DNA of 64,000 nucleotides from Parapristionchus giblindavisi (GCA_943737045.1 CALSFV010000243.1:575001-639000), one strand, 5' to 3'. Shown: positions 20,721 to 33,143, counted from the first letter of the stretch. Translations and numbers: made by a program. The notes: generated by a model not told the origin, from the sequence alone.

Positions 20721-22025
20721 TATGAGCAGTTCGACCGAGCGGTTCTGTCATTTGCAATTGAAAGAGGGTACGGCAACCCATATTTCATATTATAAAAATG
20801 TCCATTTTCCGTGGATGCTCTGTTTTGCCTCTCGTTCTCACATCTTTTTTTTTAAATACTAAGAAAAAACACTTGTGACATTATTTATTGTAGAACGGTT
20901 CGTCTTCCTATGGCAGAGATGGACCATCACTACTCGATAGAATCGCTAGCCAATCTTCTAAACCAATGTTGGGTCGTAAAACCGGAAGATCGACCTCCTA
21001 TTTCGGTCATACGAAAGACTGTTGAAGAATTAATCGCAGAAATCGAAGAAAAGAATTACACAGTAAGCAAATTTTTTTTAAAATAAATTTTCAGCCCGTG
21101 AGTTGTTTTAGCCTCATTAACAATTTAGAAACACGGTCGCAGAGTAAAGTAACGAGATCCAGGAGAGTTTGGGTACGCTATAGGGACATCTCCAAAATGA
21201 AATGGGTCCATTCTAATATGAAAACTTACAGGATCAAAATATTTGATAATTGAGGACTGGCTCTGCGAATGTACGAGATGGACTGACGCAGCGAGGGATC
21301 AAAATTGGATCAAGCATGTGAAGAAGGAATTGACCACTGCTCAGCAAGACCTTATAGGTTATGCGGTGTTTCATTTGTCAAAACATTAAAACACTGCAAA
21401 AGTTATGCGGACGTCACGTTACGGAGTAAACACGTAAGGCAAACGTATCACAGAAGCTCTGGGCAAAGTTCAATGTTTATCTAAACTAGTGTGACATATA
21501 AAAATGAAAGAAAGCTGCAAAGAAATTGTTCCAGATGCGCCTTCATTGTTTCGTGTTCCATCTTGTAACAGTTGTAAGGATCTCTAGAATTTAATTTTTC
21601 TGCAGATGCTCGAGAACGGTATAACGAGAGCGAACGAGCTCGTGATCAGGCTAAAATGACCCAGGAAGCGGCTAATCAATACAGAGATAACCTAACCACC
21701 ACGAGTAGGAAATTGACGTCGAAGCGACAGGAGCAGAAACTATGGTTCTATTTTTATTTGAGCTACTGTTTGTAAAGGAATTGCAGGGGGTATGATATAA
21801 AAATATGTACAAATTTTGCTCAAATTTCATTAAATTAGTATAAACATCGGCAATACTAAAATTTAAATTAAATTAAATATTAATTATATTGAAGATTGAC
21901 GCTTTTACAGCAAAAGTTTCAGGAGGAAGAAGACATCAGGAGCGAATAGAGTCGAACGTAGAACGGAGATCGCCAGAGAATACAAAAAGACCAACCAATA
22001 CCAGGATTTATTATGCGACTTATAA
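20721..22025 (+). pseudogene. Kinase remnant K3, 5'-truncated
   Basis: Matches only the last part of K1 and K2: partial exon 7 (20721-20767, from YEQFDRAVLSF), exon 8 (20894-21062), exon 9 (21255-21357), exon 10 (21606-21744) and exon 11 (21923-22025). All remaining exons keep frame, donors, acceptors and a stop, and exons 8-10 have exactly the K2 lengths. The ATP-binding lobe, HRD and DFG regions are absent, so no kinase activity is possible. The last exon is longer than in K2 (ends YQDLLCDL). It could be a recent pseudogene or an expressed tail-only product. Confidence 0.8.
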
Positions 22026-22462
22026 TCTGGATTTACACATAATAATGTGGAAAAATATGTTTTTGTTGCTGTTTCATACTTAGAATATGAATTATTAACA
22101 AGTTCGATCCAAATGATATACGAACACCTTGAATAACACTTGTTGCTCCGTGTGCAGTGCGCCGAACAAATTGTTCCTGAGGACGGGAGTACCCAGGATA
22201 TTTTTAAACATTTCAAAATATAATATTCTAGAATTTCCGTTTGTTATTTCTATGGTATCTGATATGAAGGTATCATTGGCAAATATTTATGTCCCCATGA
22301 ATGCCCATAGTCTGATATGAATCAATCAGTATTTCACAATATTTGCGGTTCTTTTGACGGATCCATCGAAGTATGACTCATTATTATGCACGTATCATAT
22401 CGAATGATTCTGTTTTCACGCTCATATTTGCTATTATTGATATAATCAATGAAAGTTCAGAC
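22026..22462. other. 5' flank of kinase K2
   Basis: The last 80 bases (ATTATTATGCACGTATCATA region, then GAAAGTTCAGAC before the ATG) parallel the K1 flank. No TATA box at a convincing position. Confidence 0.45.
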
Positions 22463-25400
22463 ATGACATCCATCGATTTAACCAATATTCCTATGAAATA
22501 TATTCGTTCCGGCGGACAGGTTGGTCACGGTTTATCGATTTTATGGCAGTAAAAATACATATGAAATCAAGTAACAAGAAAAGAAAGAATAAATGTGAGT
22601 ATTTCTAGGCCAGTGTCTTCTCGGTGATGCTCAAAGGTGATAAGGTAGCAGTTAAAAGATATGATAAAGATTGTGATGTGGACGAAATCGAAATGATGAA
22701 AAATCTTCAACATCCAAATATTGTCAAATTTTTGTAAGTTCAAATAAGAATTGCTATAAAACGAGAGGTTCAAAAAACTAGGTATGGTCCTTGAACGAGT
22801 TAAAAATCACCGTAGAATTGTTATTATTGTAATAATAATATTACTACTTTTTTCAGGGGACTTGGTAGAATGGGCGAAAAGACACTAGTAATAATGGAGT
22901 TTTGTCGCTGTTCTTTGAGAAACGAACTTCAATATCATGCTAATGACGTATATAGCATGTTTAAAGAGCTGGGTTAGTTTAATTTTATCTGGTGTTGTGA
23001 ATACTTACACCCACCAGCACTCACTAAAGCTATTTGCCTATATTCGCTTTTGCAAAGGTAACAACGATTTGTCCAAAACCAGGCAAAAATAGGACGACTA
23101 AATATATAAACTACAAAAGGCATATTTATTCTCTTTGTATTACAGATAAAAATGATTTCTCGACATGGGTTTATGGAATTACACTAGGAGTGGAATATCT
23201 TCACGATAATGGAATCGTTCATAGGGACCTGAAACCCGAAAAGTTTGTTAGCTGAGGGCAATCAAAATCAACTGGCCCTGTGCGGAAGGGGCTTTTAATA
23301 GAATATATTTTCAGTGTTTTGATATCGATCGACAACCAGGCGAAATTGTCCGACTTTGGTCTCGCCAAGAGAGCATCAGGAGAGGAAGGGTACTGTAATT
23401 CATTCGATTGCACGCAATTATTGATTGATTATAACAAATAACAAGTCAACTCTCTGAAGTTCAAATAAATCGATAAGTCGATGATATTGAAGACCAGGGC
23501 CGAAACACTGGATCGAATTTATTTCGATTAGTCTTTAAATAGTTTATCTTACAACACAACCTACTTTCAAACCATTCTTTCATTACTTTAACGATTGCTC
23601 ACAATTATTGATTGATAATGACAAATCATGTGAAGATAAAGTAAATTGATAAATCGATCACATTACAGTATAATGACGAAGCAAGGAACAGTAGAGTGGA
23701 TGGCTCCTGAACTATTCAGAGGAGAGGGATCGAATAAGGTTTTGATTTATTATTTTTAATTCCATTCTAAATAATACTGGTGGAGTATTCATGTAATTTT
23801 CTGCGTGCACAAAATTCAAAGGTAAAATTCATGAACCAACAAACATTAAAAAAACCTTTGCATTCATATTTATACTACGTTCTGTCATCAACAAAAAAGC
23901 AGCACAAAGCGAAAGATCGACTGATTCGTATTGTGCGTATAAAATGTACTTGCATAAGAAAATGACACTGGGCGTTAAAGAACGGAAGTCGCTCAAAGGC
24001 TAGATCTCGCCCCGCCTCTCGATTTTCTCTCCGCTGCCTCTCACCTAACCCGTCTGACCTTCGCCGCCCTGTAATAGAGATCGTTCATAGTTTCTGCACT
24101 ATGCAAAACCAGAAATAGTCGCTAAAGTACAGAAGATAAGTGAATTGTATGCGCTCAATAGCACTGGTTTGATTTTTCAGGTCGATGTTTGGGCCCTGGG
24201 TGTTATCGTATGGGAAATGATGTCTCGAGTGATTCCCTATGAGCAGTTCGACCGAGCCGTTCTTTCATTTGCAATTGAGAAAGGGTACATGACCCCATTC
24301 TAAAATATTTCAAAAAATATCCATTTTCAAAATATCTGTTTTGCTTCTCATGTTCTCAAAAACATTTTTTTACAATTTTAATACAGAAAACCATTTTTAT
24401 ATTATTTTTTTGTAGAACGGTTCGTCTTCCTATGCCGGAAACGGACCCTCACTACTCGATTGAATCACTAACCAATCTTCTAAACCAATGTTGGCTCATA
24501 AAACCGGAGGATCGACCTGACACTTCGGACATCCGAAAAATTGTTGAAGTAATAATCGAAGAAATCGAAGAAATGGATATTACGGTAAGCTAAAAAAACT
24601 GGGAAAAAACGCGCGGAGACACGCTAGATTAGCGGGTACAAAATAGAGAGATTTGCCTCATTGGGATCTCCATGCCGCTGTACACTTCCGTACAGTATAA
24701 CCACTTCGATTGTGTTTCGCACCTTGCGCTGTTTACTAATATCATATACCCATACATTTATCATACTCTTACGATTAAAGTAACGTTATGCGACAACATT
24801 ACAGTTAGCCCAGAAGTAGTACATGTTGCATTTTCGGGACTGAGTGCATTTTTAAAATATTAAAATAAATGAACATTTATTGTTAGCAATGGGCCGATGA
24901 ATGTTCGAGATGGTCAAATGCGGCAGATGACCGAAATTGGATCATCCATGTAAATAAGGAGCTTGCTACAGCGGAACAACTTCTCAAAGGTTGGTATTTA
25001 ATTGTTGATTCCGCGTCGTTGATTTCTGACTTAACTTTTTTCGTTCTTGAATATTTCGAAAAAATAATCATTAAAAACACAGTCCAGTTTTAGAAGCAGA
25101 TCAACTTCTTCAATATAAGGCTAACATCGAGAGAGTTGCAAAAAATTGAAAAAAAACGGGAAAAAATAAATGGCTGACATTGGAAAATATCATTTTCCGG
25201 CTTAGGTGATATTTAAAGTTCTTTTCGTTTCCTCTTATTTTCTTGCCCCATGCCCAATAATTTTTCTTTCAAGTTATGCAAGTAAATTTTAAAAAAATAG
25301 TAAGAAAGATATATTATTGAACATGCGAGTGCTTGCTTCTAACGATCACTGGATTTTTATTTTTTTAATTTTTATTTTTATTTTTATTTTTTTCTCCGCA

Positions 25401-25848
25401 GATGCTCGTGACCAATATGAGGAGAGCAAACGAGCGCGTGATCAGGCAAGGAAGATTCAGTTATCGGAAAACCAGTACAGAGAAGGACTATCCGTCACGA
25501 GCAGAAAACTCGCGGTGAAGCGAAAAGAACAGATATTATGGTATTATTTTTGTTTGTTTATTTATTTATTAATTCATATTTAGTTATTTTCTTTAAAGGA
25601 TTTTAAGCTTTCAGGCAAATGCTGATTGTGGAATTTGTGGAAAAAAAATGTTAGACGAAAGAGACGAATGTTTGATAAAAGTTGAGTATGATACAAAGAA
25701 CATACAATTTAGTTAATTTTGCATAAACCTACTTAATTTCATCGAAGATTAACCCATATGTACCCGTTTCAGGAGGAAGAAGACATCGGGAGGTCAAAGA
25801 GTCGAAACTAGAGCGGAGATCCAAAAATTCAAGAAAGAGCTTGCGTAG
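22463..25848 (+). CDS. TKL-group protein kinase K2 (MLK/ZAK-like)
   Basis: Exons 22463-22519, 22609-22733, 22857-22972, 23146-23242, 23315-23389, 23669-23738, 24181-24284, 24416-24584, 24887-24989, 25402-25540 and 25773-25848; 376 aa. Visible kinase motifs: VAVK Lys35, HRDLKPEN (Asp127), DFG 145-147, TVEWMAPE, DVWALGVIVWEM and DRP. The first Gly of the loop is replaced (IRSGGQASVF against IGAGGQASVF in K1), an oddity that may lower ATP affinity. Exon 4 must end at GAAAA before GTTTGT so that Asn of KPEN is rebuilt across the intron. The tail has WADECSRWSNAADDRNW and a charged helix RDQYEESKRARDQARK. Intron 6 carries a MITE. Its last exon is the edge of the tandem array that fills the rest of the window. 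Confidence 0.87.
23931..24158. mobile_element. TA-flanked MITE in K2 intron 6
   Basis: Begins TTGTGCGTATAAAATG after TA and ends GCGCTCAA before TA. Same family as 19262-19539, including the central CCCCGCCTCTCGATT stretch. Confidence 0.75.
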
Positions 25849-26414
25849 TGTCAGAGTGTCCGATATGTCTTTGTACTTTTTTTCATATTTCACAAAATAA
25901 TAAACGAATCATTTCCATTCAAATACGAACTGTATGAATTCTCGAATATCGCTCGCAAACAATCCATACTCCAGCAAATTCAATATCTCTGTGTTGTTTT
26001 GCTTATAAAAATCTCTTTAATATGCGCGTAAAAAGATTAGTTTTATATAATTTTTATTCAAGTACAACCATGATGATGATGGGCAAAATCAGTAAATGAT
26101 ATCTCATACACTATTATGGGACGAAAATAAATTTAATATTTAATAAATACGGTGATTCTCCGTTGGGAGGTTAGAACCTGGATTTTTTTTCGAGGGAATT
26201 TGAGAAGAAAGAAATAATAAACAAATTATGTTTTCCTTGTCATTGTCGTTGTCGACAATAGTTGTTCCCGATCACCGAGAAGAATGATGTTATTAGCGTT
26301 TGATTACTCTATAATAAGAAAGATGAGCTGTTTTATCATTACTAATATAATTCATTTACCATTATTCCTAGTCCCGTCAGACGAAGTTAATGTTTGTTCC
26401 TAAAAGAGGAAAGT

Positions 26415-26522
26415 TTAAAGGGGGAGTGACCTCTCTCAATGGTCTCTTCAACGGTCTCTCGTTGTTAGAGAACAGAGAAATAGTGTGCGAAATGAAGAGG
26501 TGATTGAGAGAGGTCCCTTTAA
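26415..26522. mobile_element. TTAA-flanked palindromic MITE, copy 3
   Basis: TTAAAGGGGGAGTGACC to GGTCCCTTTAA; shorter and more diverged than the other three copies but with the same core (TTGTTAGAGAACAGAGAAAT). Confidence 0.75.
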
Positions 26523-27495
26523 TCGTGAGAAGGGCAAATTGTTAATAAAAAAATTAAGAAAAAATAATAATAATTGTCCCACCATTAGATACAGGTGATC
26601 TCGTTAAGAATCTATTACAATTCTCTTCATATTCAAGGTCTTAGATGCCTGAAGTGAATTGATTTAAATATCCTTTTCACAACCACGACTTTTCATCAAT
26701 ATATATCATTATTGTTAAAGTCCTAACTTTACTCTCCACTCTGGTCACACTATCTCACTTTCTTTGTCTACGAGAGAGCGAAGAGTTTGAAATAGCTTCG
26801 GGTATGCCTTTAAAGAAAACTATGTAATGATGTTATATATGGATGGAACGAAATATGAAATTATAAACGGTGTTATGATAAGAGAATTCGTTTATCTCTC
26901 TCTCTTCCATCTTGAAAGACATATTGCACTGTTGGCTCTCTTATATATAATATTAACGACCTACAATATATTCTTCAGCTGATGTGTTTTGAGGTACAAT
27001 TGTTCTCATCATCTGATATTGTTATTACTTCGATGCCTGGCTGGTAGTATTCCTATGATATATACACTAAAATACAAAAGTATACAAACAATTGTTTTTT
27101 GTTGTGTAAACCGTATTAATAGTTCAAGTTAATTTGTTATTAATGAATAAAACAGTTATCAAAATAATAAATGAAATTAAATAGGGAAAAAAATTTAAAT
27201 TTAAAAAATATATTCTTTTCGTTCATAACTAGTACATTTCAGAGCTGCATATTTGACTTTTTGGGACTTTTGAGCTCTGTTGAAATCTCTTTCTCTTCAC
27301 ATCTCTTACATCTTTTTCTATATCACGCAATATCACTAATGGAAAAAATTATATGTACATAGGAAATAAAATTACCTTAAAAGTCCTTATTAATCCCTTT
27401 TCATAGCGATTAAATTCCTTTTTTTTTGCAGATCTAAGCTATCATTAATTATAATATCGAAAGCGATATAAGCGCCTGAAATTATGAATTCTTAA

Positions 27496-27570
27496 GGCGG
27501 TGTTACATTTTTTTAAAACGTGCGCGCGCCGTAACGACGTAGACGCGGTTTTGAAAAATGTAACACCACC
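27496..27570. mobile_element. 75-bp PIF/Harbinger-like MITE
   Basis: GGCGGTGTTACATTTTT termini with complement, flanked by TAA at 27493-27495 and 27571-27573. The homologous site at 52932-52934 is empty with one TAA. A 3-bp TAA duplication fits PIF/Harbinger targeting. Confidence 0.7.
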
Positions 27571-27970
27571 TAACTGTTTAGTTTTTGTTGCAAAAACAGT
27601 GGAAACTTGGTTTTATAACAATGAAATCGCTAAAATAAGAATATATTTTCTTAAGGACTTGAAGAAAGGAACGAGAAGGATAAAAATAAAAATTAATAAG
27701 ATGATGCCATACGAGTGGAATATTTTAGAAAGAAGAAGAGGAAAAATCGGTTTTGTTTAATGCTCTTTTATAAAATATATCAATATTTAAATTGATCTCT
27801 GCTTCAAGTGAAAGAACATTTGACGAAATGCATTGCAGTTTATACACCACTTGAAGTAGGTGTACAAGTCTACTTCAAGTGTAAATGATAAGTACAATTT
27901 ACTTTTTGAAAAAGAAGTTATATAATAAAGAGAATATTCTCAACCAGTGAAGCAGAGTGAGGACAATAAA

Positions 27971-28096
27971 CCTGTGGCCGTACGAATGAACAACGAAAAA
28001 CCGTTTTCCGGGAAAATGTGACGTCATTAGCGTAGGCGGAGGCGTTTTCCAAAAATCGGAAAACGGTTTTCCGTTGTTCATGCATACGGTCACAGG
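27971..28096. mobile_element. Palindromic MITE carrying TGACGTCA
   Basis: CCTGTGGCCGTA...TACGGTCACAGG termini and GGAAAACGGTTTTCCG-type arms with GTGACGTCATTAGCGTAGGC. Relatives are at 33031, 36007, 47131 and 59260. Confidence 0.7.
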
Positions 28097-28738
28097 AAGA
28101 AAAAAAGGAGAATATTCTCAATCATTGAATTAAAGTGAGGACTATTCAATTAACCAGATTCTCCATTCATACTCTTTCGTATATAAAGCGATCGGCTAGA
28201 ACAGTCTAGAGAAAGACAGAAATGGCGAGAGATCACTCACTACGAGAGAGACAGGCGACTAGCCTTCAACCAACAATGGTGCGTATTTTACCTTGACGTT
28301 CCAGCTGGATATTAGTGGCAGTTGCTAGGAGCGGAGGAAGAAGAGAAGAGCTCGTGGGATGACTTCCATTCAAATCTAACGAAAAGAACAGAAAAAAAGC
28401 GAAAGCACGGCAGTGAAATTTATTGGGTGATTGTAACATCTTAAACGACTATACAGTATCCACAGAGCTGCTACCTACAGTAATACCAATCAGGATCAAG
28501 AACTTTCTTCTCGGGAGCAACCTCGTCGAACCTTCGGACTCCAGAGCCATTATCATCTCAATTATGACGCTACCATTACGCTCTGGCCCCGCTCTGTAAG
28601 CAAGATGACGAATGGATATAGAAAGTTTCGAGAAGCTAGCAAACAAGTACATGATCAAAGTGGTCACTGGCATTAAAATATTATTAATATTTGCCCAGTC
28701 GACATATCAAAGATCACTCTGATGCATCTCGTCACACC

Positions 28739-28859
28739 TTAAAGGGAGCGTTACCTCACTCAATGGTCTCTTCATTGCGCACACTATTTCTCTGTTATCT
28801 AACAGCGAGAGAGCATTGCGCGTCGAAGAGACCATTGGGAGAGGTTACGCTCCCTTTAA
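28739..28859. mobile_element. TTAA-flanked palindromic MITE, copy 4
   Basis: 121 bp, TTAAAGGGAGCGTTACC to GGTTACGCTCCCTTTAA. The duplicated locus in A2 (about 53607) has CACACCTTTACTTTCC with no element: an empty site. Confidence 0.85.
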
Positions 28860-28966
28860 CTTTCCTTTAATTCGTCGTCATTATTGAAAAATCCCAGAAT
28901 GAGTAAAGTTTGTTGTGTTGTTTTATTTTTCAGCTTTATGCAAAAACTGTAATAATACAAAATATT

Positions 28967-29039
28967 AGCCTCGTACGGGGCTCGAACCCGGGACATTCAG
29001 ATTAAAAGTCTGACGCTCTACCAACTGAGCTAACGAGGC
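28967..29039 (-). tRNA. tRNA-Lys (TTT)
   Basis: 73 nt on the minus strand. Acceptor arms GCCTCGT and ACGAGGC pair in all seven positions. The D arm is GCTCAGTTGGTAGAGC, the anticodon arm is TCAGA-CTTTTAA-TCTGA with anticodon TTT, and the T loop is TTCGAGC. One mismatch (C against T) closes the T stem. No intron. It is the only complete tRNA structure I could fold in the window. The A2 copy of this locus retains only the 3' half. Confidence 0.88.
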
Positions 29040-29120
29040 TACGTTGAAGCAGAATGTAAAGTATGTTCTGTTATTTCCTTTTTCAGCTTTATGAGAAAAG
29101 TTGTTGTAATGTAAAATATT

Positions 29121-29163
29121 AGCCTCGTAAGGGACTCGAACCCGGGATATTCAGATTAAAAGT
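29121..29163 (-). pseudogene. tRNA-Lys 3'-half fragment
   Basis: Repeats the tRNA from discriminator to anticodon loop, with a changed T stem, and then stops at ACTTTTAATCTGA. It lies 154 bp from the full gene. The same truncated form is at 42062 and 53718. Confidence 0.75.
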
Positions 29164-30580
29164 ATCTCGTATGAAACTGTATGAATACGGGACAAAAAAC
29201 TCGAGCAAATTCAATCTCGGTGTGTTGTTTTGCTTGTTTTATATAATTTTTATTCGAGCAAAGCAATTACGATGGTGGGTAAAAACAGTAAATGATAAGT
29301 TTTAGATAATTAACTACCATAGGAAGAATGTAAAAGAATTAGAATAAAGATTGAAGATGAATCTCCTTTCTCTTTCTCCGATTCTCCGAAGGGAGTTTAT
29401 ATCCTAAATCCTGATATTTTCCTTATTGTCCTCGTTGAGGTAATGTGCGTCTTGTTCTCGATTACCCCGGATAAGAAGCTAAAAGAGACATTGTTTATGT
29501 TGTTATTAGTAGTATTATTATGAGTTTGATAACTCTGTAATATCATTATGATATTTATTTATTTTATTAAGTTATTTTCAAAATCATTATCAAGTCATTT
29601 TTTTACCATTATCATATCCCTAGGAAAGGCTCAGACGAAGTTAATGTTCGTTCCTTAAAAATGGAAGTTAGTGAGAATTGATAAATTGATAACTGATGAA
29701 AAAAATTGAGGAAAAAAGAATAACAATTGTCCTGCCCTTAAACACTGGGCATCGCGGTTGTACCTGAAGACTACGCAATGCTTCTCCTCCTCCGCAGTCA
29801 CCTTATCTCGCAATACCTTTGTTTGCTGTAGTTGTTTATGGTTGTCTATGCTGCAAGTTAAAAGAGTTATTAGAAAGGATGGAGTAGTTATTATCATTCC
29901 ATACTGCTTCATTAGCTTGCTTGCTTCTGGGTCTGCTTGTGGTCTTTCCTTAAATGAAATGATCTAGTAAGATAAACGCCTCTTCCTAAAGGACGATGCG
30001 AACATTCCGTAAGTAGAATATTAACGTTTTCAAAAGATATTTGAACGAATGTGAAACTTCTGAAGAAGATGACCATATGGAATCTACATACTTTACCAAG
30101 GAAAAAATGAATTATATGTATACACATGACAAATAAAATTACCTTAAAAGTCCGTATTGATCGTTTTAAATGTTGGGTGAGTTCATTTTTCATAGATCAA
30201 AGCTATCACGCGGATTGGAAGGCGATATAGGCGCCTGAAATTAGGACATCTTAAACGAGGAGCATTTGTTGCAAAAAAAAAGAAAATTGGATTGGAGAAG
30301 AATGATATCGGTAGATAAGGAGAATATTTTTAAATACACAAATAGAGGGGGGGAGAACTTTTGGATAAGGCAGAAACAATTCGACAGCTGATAGAATTAG
30401 TGTGACTATCTCTGAACAATGACAGCACCAAAGAAAGCTAGCAAAAATCGAGTGGAGGAAAGAGAAGCCGAATCCACGTGGCAACGACTGCTATGCAACA
30501 GAAGAACCACTGAGCCGTGAAAGCGATCTAACACCAGGAGTTTGTCTGGCTCTACTAAACAACTTGAAACATTTTCATTA
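29164..30580. repeat. Internal sub-repeat of the array (A1 copy)
   Basis: Diverged copy of a block also found at about 25950-27600, 42105-43400, 49020-50750, 51560-52950, 53761-54900 and 61430-63300. Diagnostic strings are GACGAAGTTAATGTTCG and GGCGATATAGGCGCCTGAAA. No gene. Confidence 0.7.
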
Positions 30581-30794
30581 TTGACAGTATAAAATACACT
30601 TGTTTATTTGGTACGAAAGTAGCCAACCACAGCCACAATGTGTGTCTATGTATGTTGAGAGAGAGAGCACAAGTGAGATAGTACGTAGATCAGAGAGAGC
30701 GAGGAAGGAAGGGAGGAAAATTGGGGAGCTGATCGATAGTTCTTTCTCTGTTTAGCAGCCATTAGCCATTACACAAGTACATTTTATACGACTA
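30581..30794. mobile_element. TTGNNCGTATAAAAT-type element, A1
   Basis: Left end TTGACAGTATAAAATACAC after TA; right end CAAGTACATTTTATACGAC. In A2 (55195 onward) the right half is deleted. Confidence 0.6.
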
Positions 30795-31077
30795 TGCATC
30801 TTTCATGCATTTGACATATTAATTGGTTTTACATACTACAGCCTGTAGTCTACAGGCCAGCTATAATGGGGACCAGTTGTTAGATCCGATTTATAGTAAT
30901 AGGAAAAAGCACTCTCTGCCAGAGTGTGCCTGCCCACGCAGTTCAAACATTAAAGAAAGGGACTCTCGAGTTTTTTCGTGACTAAACTGACCAGGCAGAA
31001 CTAGAGATCACATCTCCCTGAATATAAAAACACATTTCTCCAAAATTATAGATGCCGAGAGCGCTCTAATCCGATTC

Positions 31078-31262
31078 ATTGATACCGCCAGGGAAAGGCG
31101 CGAGTTTTTTGAAGAAGAAATATATAGAAAGAAAAATTTGAAGAAGAAATATATAGAAAGAAAAATTTGAAGAATAAATATATAGAAAAATTGTAAACGG
31201 GAATCGAACCCGCGTGGCGCGGTTGAAAGCGCTGACTACTAACCACTGAGCTACATAGAGAA
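31078..31262 (-). mobile_element. tRNA-derived SINE-like element, A1
   Basis: The minus strand has an A-box-like TAGCTCAGTGGTTAG and B box GGTTCGATTCC within a tRNA-like head, but the acceptor arms do not pair, so it is not a tRNA gene. The body continues through an A/T-rich stretch to GGCGCGAG...CCCTGGCGG orientation sequence. Three relatives are at 43795, 46865 and 55310. Confidence 0.6.
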
Positions 31263-31507
31263 AACTCTCTCCTTTTGCACACTCTCTCGTAACTTTTCTT
31301 TTCTTTTCCTAACTTTTGAACTCATTATAGCAAGAAGAAAGAAAACGAACACTCTGAAATAATGAAATAGAGTGATGACTAGTCAATTGACATTATTCTC
31401 TATTCATTCTCCCTCGTATGACGTGAAAAACGATCGGATAGAGCGATCTAGGGAAAAAAAGCAGAAATGGCCAGAGAGCAGATACTACGAGAGAGACTGA
31501 CGACGAT

Positions 31508-31582
31508 GCGTTATATATAATATATTATATATAATATATAATATATAATATAATATAGTTATAGTATATACAATATATTGGC
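31508..31582. repeat. AT microsatellite
   Basis: Iterated TATATAATATA units, duplicated nearly unchanged in A2 at about 55703-55777. Confidence 0.8.
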
Positions 31583-32492
31583 CTTGATCCAATGATGTTG
31601 CGCATTTCACCCTTATAGTCTGCCTCATAGTCCTCATAGTGCATATGAGTGACAGCTTTAAGGAGATGGCGAAGAAGAGAAAAGACTGTGGGGTGTCATA
31701 AATCTAACGAAAAGATCAGAAAAAAGGGGAAGGGAAGCGGTGAAAATGTATTGAGTGCATTTAGCTTCTTTTGCGACCTTTTTAAGGCATGCATATACAT
31801 ACATATATATTTAAGTTTTAAAATACCAAAGAATGTTACTCAACATAGTAAATAAAAAATAAATCAATCATGATATTTTAACTGCATGTGCAGTGGTTCA
31901 CAATATTTCAAGAAAATACATCAACTCATTTAATTTAATTTAATATATCATACATCAAAAAGATGGGACAACATTTGAAGAACTTGTAAATGAGAGAATG
32001 TGGGGCAAACAAGAGGGGTGGATAAGGGGGATAAAGGGAAGTGCAGCTCTTAAATAGTCTCTTTAAACCATAGTTCTTCTGTTTCATTTCAATGCTTCAT
32101 ACTACACTTTTTCTTAAAGCGACACTCCTAATGCTCTTTGTCTTCGAGAAAGTATTGCCAATGCGGGAGAGATATTAGCTTGGGGTATGTCTTTTAAAAA
32201 CAATACTACCTGCTTTCTTTTGCTTCATTCACATGCTATCATAATCAATTAGTGGTCTATTGATTTTTTTATTCGTCCAAGTGATTAAATATTGAAAATC
32301 ATTGAAAGTAAATTGAATACAAAGTACAGTACTTTGTCTAAATTTTTGTAAAGGAGGAAAAAAGTTAGTTCACGATCATTCTACGGGACCTCTGCCACAC
32401 ACTAGACGTTAGCGCAGGGGGAGCGGAAATACGTCAAGGAAAAAATAGCAAAAACAGTTGGGCTAAGTTATGAGTGTTGATCTTTTGCTAAT

Positions 32493-32573
32493 CCTCTTCG
32501 GGGAATCGAACTTTCTCACCGACCAACCGGCCGGTTTGACTGTTCTAGCTCTAATCCACTAGACCATGGGTCC
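32493..32573 (-). pseudogene. tRNA-like sequence, A1
   Basis: The minus strand shows A box TGGTCTAGTGGAT and B box AGTTCGATTCC 45-50 bases apart with a GC-rich middle (CCGGCCGGTTGGTCGG). Acceptor ends do not pair and no clear anticodon arm folds. It is repeated at 58758-58838. Confidence 0.5.
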
Positions 32574-33030
32574 CTATTAGAATGAATGTCAAACGATCTA
32601 CATATACTCAGATACTCCCCTACTTAAAAACCCCTTTATATAACGATTCCGACTCCGCCCACTTAACCGTGCGGGCTTGGACACCGATTACAAGCATTAA
32701 CACACCCCAAATATCTTTAATATTTCTGAAAACAGAATCCAGCAGGCGCTCCCGCGGCAGTCTGGACGGTCCAGGAGATGGTTTGTGTAGCTGCTAGCAT
32801 CTTCACTCGATCATTGAGAAGTTCAGCGACGACGACGGCATGACCATCTTCACCAGCAACCCATCGAAGAATCGACACATGAACAACGATAGATTACAAT
32901 TGATTCAACTTTCCCTAATTTCTCCTATCATAATCTGTGCTCAAAAGCTACGCAAGGACAACTCAACATTGTTTACAGAATCGTAAAGTTTAGAGTTTCA
33001 CTTTTCGTTGCTTTTGAACATTGCAAAAGT

Positions 33031-33143
33031 GGGCGTGAACTGTGGCAAGCCGTGACGTGACGTCATAAGCATAGATGGAGTCGTTTGACGAGGAGACGTC
33101 ACGATTGTCGACAAACGGTTTGCCACCGTTCAAGGATACGGCC
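33031..33143. mobile_element. TGACGTCA palindromic MITE, A1
   Basis: GGCGTGAACTGTGGCAAGCC to CCGTTCAAGGATACGGCC, with GTGACGTCATAAGC inside. Relative of 36007-36131. Confidence 0.6.

Larger units (their letters stand above)
25849..28186. repeat. Kinase 3' flank, first copy of the array segment
   Basis: Homologous to 51449-53055: shared blocks include TGTGTTGTTTTGCTTATAA, AGAAGAATGATGTTATTAG, AAAGATGAGCTGTTTTATCA and GCGATATA(A/G)GCGCCTGAAA. It differs by insertions (MITEs at 26415, 26717, 27496 and 27971, and a repeat at 27803-27900). No gene. Confidence 0.7.
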
